Source of the DNA: Promicromonospora soli
GTDB taxonomy: Bacteria; Actinomycetota; Actinomycetes; Actinomycetales; Cellulomonadaceae
NCBI RefSeq assembly: GCF_014653785.1
Contig: NZ_BNAS01000001.1
Span: 186,001 to 250,000 of the forward strand
Length of the DNA: 64,000 nt
Direction of reading: 5' to 3'
Part shown: positions 61,265 through 64,000 of the stretch, in pieces
How the letters are laid out: the number at the start of each line of letters is the position of its first letter
Position numbering within the stretch: position 1 is the stretch's first letter
Program-made: the position numbers and the translations under genes
The notes under the pieces: generated by a model
What the model saw: the letters and a program-made list of their open reading frames with translations, nothing else
What the model was told of the DNA's origin: nothing
Database searches by the model: none

Positions 61265-63292
61265 TCAGACCTGCACGCGGTCGCGGACGGCGGCCACGAT
61301 GCGCTCGATCGCGTCGGCGACCGGCACCCCGTTCTCCTGCGTGCCGTCGCGGAAGCGGAATGAGACGGCGCCCGCCTCGGCGTCCTCCCCGCCCGCTATC
61401 AGGACGAACGGGACCTTGTCCTTGGCGGCGTTGCGGATCTTCTTGCCGAACCGGTCGTCCGACAGGTCGATCTCGGCGCGGATGCCCTGGGACCGCAGCT
61501 GAGCGACGACGTCCTTGAGGTAGTCGTCGAACGCGTCGGCGACGGGTACGGCGAGCACCTGGACGGGCGCCAGCCACGCCGGGAACTGGCCGGCGTAGTG
61601 CTCGATGAGCACGCCCATGAACCGCTCGATGGAGCCGAACTTGGCCGAGTGGATCATCACGGGCTGCTGCCGCGAGCCGTCGGCGGCGGTGTACTCCAGC
61701 CCGAAGCCCTTGGGCTGGTTGAAGTCGTACTGCACGGTGCCCATCTGCCAGGTCCGGCCGATGGCGTCCTTGGCCTGCACGGAGATCTTCGGGCCGTAGA
61801 ACGCCGCGCCGCCTGGGTCGGGCACGAAGTCCAGGCCGGTCTCGCGCGCGACGTCCTCGAGGATCTTCGTGGCGGTGGCCCAGTCCTCGTCGGAGCCGAC
61901 GAACTTCTCCGGCTTGGAGTCGTCACGGGTGGACAGCTCCAGGTAGAAGTCGTCGAGGCCGAAGTCGCGCAGCACGCTGAGCATGAAGTCCAGCAAGTGC
62001 TTCACCTCCGCCGGCGCCTGCTCGGGGGTCACGTAGGAGTGCGAGTCGTCCTGGGTCAGGCCGCGCACGCGGGTCAGGCCCTGCACGACGCCGGACTTCT
62101 CGTACCGGTACACCGACCCGAACTCGAACAGGCGCAGCGGGAGCTCACGGTAGGAGCGGCCGCGCGAGGCGAAGATCAGGTTGTGCATCGGGCAGTTCAT
62201 GGCCTTGAGCCGGTACTTGGACCCCTCGAGGTCCATCTCCGGGAACATGGTGTCCGCGTAGTAGGGCAGGTGGCCCGAGGTGTGGAACAGCCCGTCCTTG
62301 GTGATGTGCGGCGTGCCGACGTAGGAGAAGCCCTCCTCGATGTGCCGCTGGCGGACGTAGTCCTCCATGACGCGCTTGATCACACCGCCCTTGGGGTGGA
62401 ACAGCGGCAGCCCGGAGCCGACCTCGTCATGGAAGCTGAACAGGTCCATCTCCGAGCCGATGCGCCGGTGGTCGCGGCGCTCGGCCTCGGCCAGGCGCTC
62501 GAGGTGCACCTTGAGCTCGTCCTTGCTGGGCCACGCCGTGCCGTAGATGCGCTGCAGCATCGGGTTCTTCTCGCTGCCGCGCCAGTACGCCGCGGCCGAG
62601 CGCATGAGCTGAACGCCGTTGCCGATCAGCCTGGTGGACGGCAGGTGCGGCCCGCGGCACAGGTCCTTCCAGACCACGGCCTCGGTCTCGCGCCCGGCGC
62701 CACGCACGTTGTCGTAGATGGTCAGCTCGCCGGCGCCGACCTCGACGTCGGCCCCCTCGCCCGCCTCCGCGGAGGAGCCCTTGAGGCCGATCAGCTCCAG
62801 CTTGTAGGGCTCGCCCCCCAGCTCGGCGCGCGCCTCGTCCTCGGTGACGACCCGACGGCGGAACGTCTGGCCCTCCTTGATGATGCGGCCCATGATCTTG
62901 TCGAGGGCCTTCAGGTCCTCGGGCGTGAACGGCGTCTCGACGTCGAAGTCGTAGTAGAAGCCGTCGGTCACGGGCGGGCCGATGCCCAGCTTCGCGTCCG
63001 GGTTGACCTGCTGCACCGCCTGCGCCAGCACGTGCGCGGCGCTGTGCCGCAGCACGGCCAGGCCGTCGGGCTCGCCGATGGTCACGGGCTCGACCTTGTG
63101 GCCTGCCGGGATCTCGCGGTCGAGGTCCCACAGCTCGCCGTCCACGCGGACGACGACCACGTCGCGGCGCTCGCCGTACAGCTCGACGCCCGTAGTCGTG
63201 GCCGTGGTCGTCGTCGCCTCGGTGGAGGCCTGCGCCAGGGTCTCGCCACCGGCGAGGTTGATGGGGCTGGGCGGCGATGCGACGTCGGACAC
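61265..63292 (-). CDS. thrS: Threonyl-tRNA synthetase
   Basis: 675 residues. An N-terminal TGS-like domain, then an editing domain with [14 protein letters not shown] (HXXXH zinc site), catalytic motifs [12 protein letters not shown] (zinc Cys), [13 protein letters not shown] and [16 protein letters not shown] (motif 3), and the anticodon-binding domain at the end. The GTG at 63292 follows AGGAG; the longer frame has no ribosome-binding site. A short Thr-rich stretch (TTTTATTT) lies near the start and could slow translation when threonyl-tRNA is low; that is inference. Confidence 0.97.
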   Translation of the reverse strand: MSDVASPPSPINLAGGETLAQASTEATTTTATTTGVELYGERRDVVVVRVDGELWDLDREIPAGHKVEPVTIGEPDGLAVLRHSAAHVLAQAVQQVNPDAKLGIGPPVTDGFYYDFDVETPFTPEDLKALDKIMGRIIKEGQTFRRRVVTEDEARAELGGEPYKLELIGLKGSSAEAGEGADVEVGAGELTIYDNVRGAGRETEAVVWKDLCRGPHLPSTRLIGNGVQLMRSAAAYWRGSEKNPMLQRIYGTAWPSKDELKVHLERLAEAERRDHRRIGSEMDLFSFHDEVGSGLPLFHPKGGVIKRVMEDYVRQRHIEEGFSYVGTPHITKDGLFHTSGHLPYYADTMFPEMDLEGSKYRLKAMNCPMHNLIFASRGRSYRELPLRLFEFGSVYRYEKSGVVQGLTRVRGLTQDDSHSYVTPEQAPAEVKHLLDFMLSVLRDFGLDDFYLELSTRDDSKPEKFVGSDEDWATATKILEDVARETGLDFVPDPGGAAFYGPKISVQAKDAIGRTWQMGTVQYDFNQPKGFGLEYTAADGSRQQPVMIHSAKFGSIERFMGVLIEHYAGQFPAWLAPVQVLAVPVADAFDDYLKDVVAQLRSQGIRAEIDLSDDRFGKKIRNAAKDKVPFVLIAGGEDAEAGAVSFRFRDGTQENGVPVADAIERIVAAVRDRVQV

Positions 63293-63326
63293 AGGAGTGC
63301 TCCTTGGGGGGAAACGGGAAGAAACG

Positions 63327-63366
63327 GATCGAGGGGCCCCGTCCACTGAGACGGTGCCCCTCGATC
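63327..63366. repeat. Inverted repeat in the thrS upstream region
   Basis: GATCGAGGGGC (63327-63337) and GCCCCTCGATC (63356-63366) are perfect complements, with a second nested pair CCGTC (63339-63343) and GACGG (63350-63354). It lies 34 bases before the thrS start, and the minus-strand TACGAT (63364-63369) overlaps its outer arm. It may be a leader hairpin or an operator over the -10. Confidence 0.6.
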
Positions 63367-63450
63367 GTACCGATTCAGTTCCGGTCCCGTGCCCGCCGGT
63401 CGCGCCGGTTGCCGACGGCGGCGAGGTCGGCGCCGGCGGCCGCCGTCTCG

Positions 63451-63456
63451 TAACGT
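63451..63456 (+). promoter_or_regulatory. -10 of the leaderless antiporter gene
   Basis: TAACGT, then CAGGCC, then the GTG at 63463. Confidence 0.5.
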
Positions 63457-63462
63457 CAGGCC

Positions 63463-64000
63463 GTGGAGTACGTGGAGTACCTGACCATCGCCGTCGTCGC
63501 GGCGATCCTCGTCATCGCCGTGACCGCGCTCGCGCCCCGGGCCGGGGTCGCCTCGCCCCTGGTCCTCGTGGTGCTCGGCGCCGGGGTGAGCCTGCTGCCG
63601 TGGGTCCCCGCCGTGGAGGTGCCCCCCGAGCTGATCCTCGGCGGCGTCCTGCCGCCCCTGCTGTACTCCGCGGCGGTCGGCCTGCCGTCGATGGACTTCC
63701 GGCGCGACTTCACGGCCATCGGCGGCCTCTCCGTGACGCTGGTGGTGATCAGCTCGGTGCTGGTCGGGCTGCTCTTCCGGCTGCTGGTCCCCGGGATCGA
63801 CCTGGCCACGGCGATCGCCCTGGGCGCGATAGTCAGCCCGACCGACGCCGTGGCGACCTCCATCGTGAAGCGGCTCGGTGCCTCCCCGCGCAGCGTCACG
63901 ATGCTCGAGGGCGAGTCCCTGCTCAACGACGCCTCCGCCCTGGTGCTGCTGCGGTCGGCGATCGCTGCGACGGCAGCCACGGTCAGCCTGTGGGAAGTCG
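63463..64000 (+). CDS. Na+/H+ antiporter, CPA1/NhaP-type (partial, runs off the end)
   Basis: The first 179 residues are in the window with no stop. They are almost all membrane segments ([20 protein letters not shown] onward) with the CPA1 motifs [12 protein letters not shown], which carries the ion-binding Asp, and [17 protein letters not shown], which carries the paired Asn-Asp. The protein would exchange Na+ or another monovalent cation for H+ across the cell membrane. The start is the GTG at 63463, supported by the leaderless promoter; a GTG three codons later is possible. Divergent from thrS. Confidence 0.88.
   Translation, partial: MEYVEYLTIAVVAAILVIAVTALAPRAGVASPLVLVVLGAGVSLLPWVPAVEVPPELILGGVLPPLLYSAAVGLPSMDFRRDFTAIGGLSVTLVVISSVLVGLLFRLLVPGIDLATAIALGAIVSPTDAVATSIVKRLGASPRSVTMLEGESLLNDASALVLLRSAIAATAATVSLWEV

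Noticed and set aside
63293-63462. A T-box leader for thrS.
   Set aside because: The region is too short for the specifier and antiterminator stems, and no AGGGTGG-type T-box sequence is present on the thrS strand.

Overview
The window is a high-GC actinobacterial chromosome segment. GTG starts are frequent, neighbouring genes overlap by 4 bases, and many starts sit 5 to 8 bases after a TANNNT hexamer, as in leaderless transcripts. Phosphatidylinositol-mannoside lipid genes, a bifunctional Rel, an actinobacterial-type SOS box and type VII secretion-type proteins all point to Actinomycetota. A member of the Micrococcales is my guess from gene content; no database was searched. No rRNA, tRNA, CRISPR array, insertion sequence or prophage was recognised.

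Layout. 1-5 kb: a TetR regulator divergent from an FAD monooxygenase with paired operator-like boxes between them, then four tandem DUF4190-like membrane proteins. 5-7 kb: aspS. 7-11 kb: a translationally coupled polymorphic-toxin module (small helical protein, T7SS-signal/HINT toxin, putative immunity protein), an SseB-like protein and a PPOX/F420-type oxidoreductase. 11-16 kb: an operon with a helical-repeat protein, an active M16 protease and a degenerate M16 homologue, both proteases membrane anchored. 16-24 kb: an AlaA-like aminotransferase, a radical SAM protein behind a perfect SOS box, hisS, a metallo-hydrolase, a cyclophilin and a DUF349 protein. 24-28 kb: LigD-type polymerase, DUF7218-like protein, RibD/DHFR-like reductase and a LigC-like DNA ligase. 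28-34 kb: an Opp/Dpp-type ABC importer operon ending in a FhuF-like ferric reductase, probably metallophore uptake. 34-45 kb: conserved core rel, apt, secF-secD-yajC, ruvB-ruvA-ruvC, yebC, pdxT. 45-56 kb: an accessory block (Nudix, hrpB, unknown protein, MazEF, two small proteins, methyltransferase, APH-like kinase, metallo-hydrolase, zinc-ribbon SDR, pterin-dehydratase/VOC fusion). 56-64 kb: a TPP riboswitch with no thiamine gene behind it, then pdxS, a LemA-like protein, pimA, a PIM acyltransferase, PIP synthase, HIT, thrS and the start of a Na+/H+ antiporter.

The order thrS-HIT-PIP synthase-acyltransferase-pimA-pdxS-pdxT-yebC-ruvCAB-yajC-secDF-apt-rel-cyclophilin-metallo-hydrolase-hisS-radical SAM matches, from general knowledge, the Mycobacterium tuberculosis Rv2614c to Rv2578c segment. 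The accessory blocks interrupt this backbone, most strikingly by putting about 11 kb between pdxT and pdxS.

Most interesting items: the orphan TPP riboswitch pointing into the 3' end of pdxS; the HINT toxin with an unrecognised C-terminal domain; the active/inactive M16 pair; and a short dispersed repeat built around GGTCTCGACAGGCTCGACCA that sits inside the coding regions of ruvB, ruvA and the LigC-like ligase.
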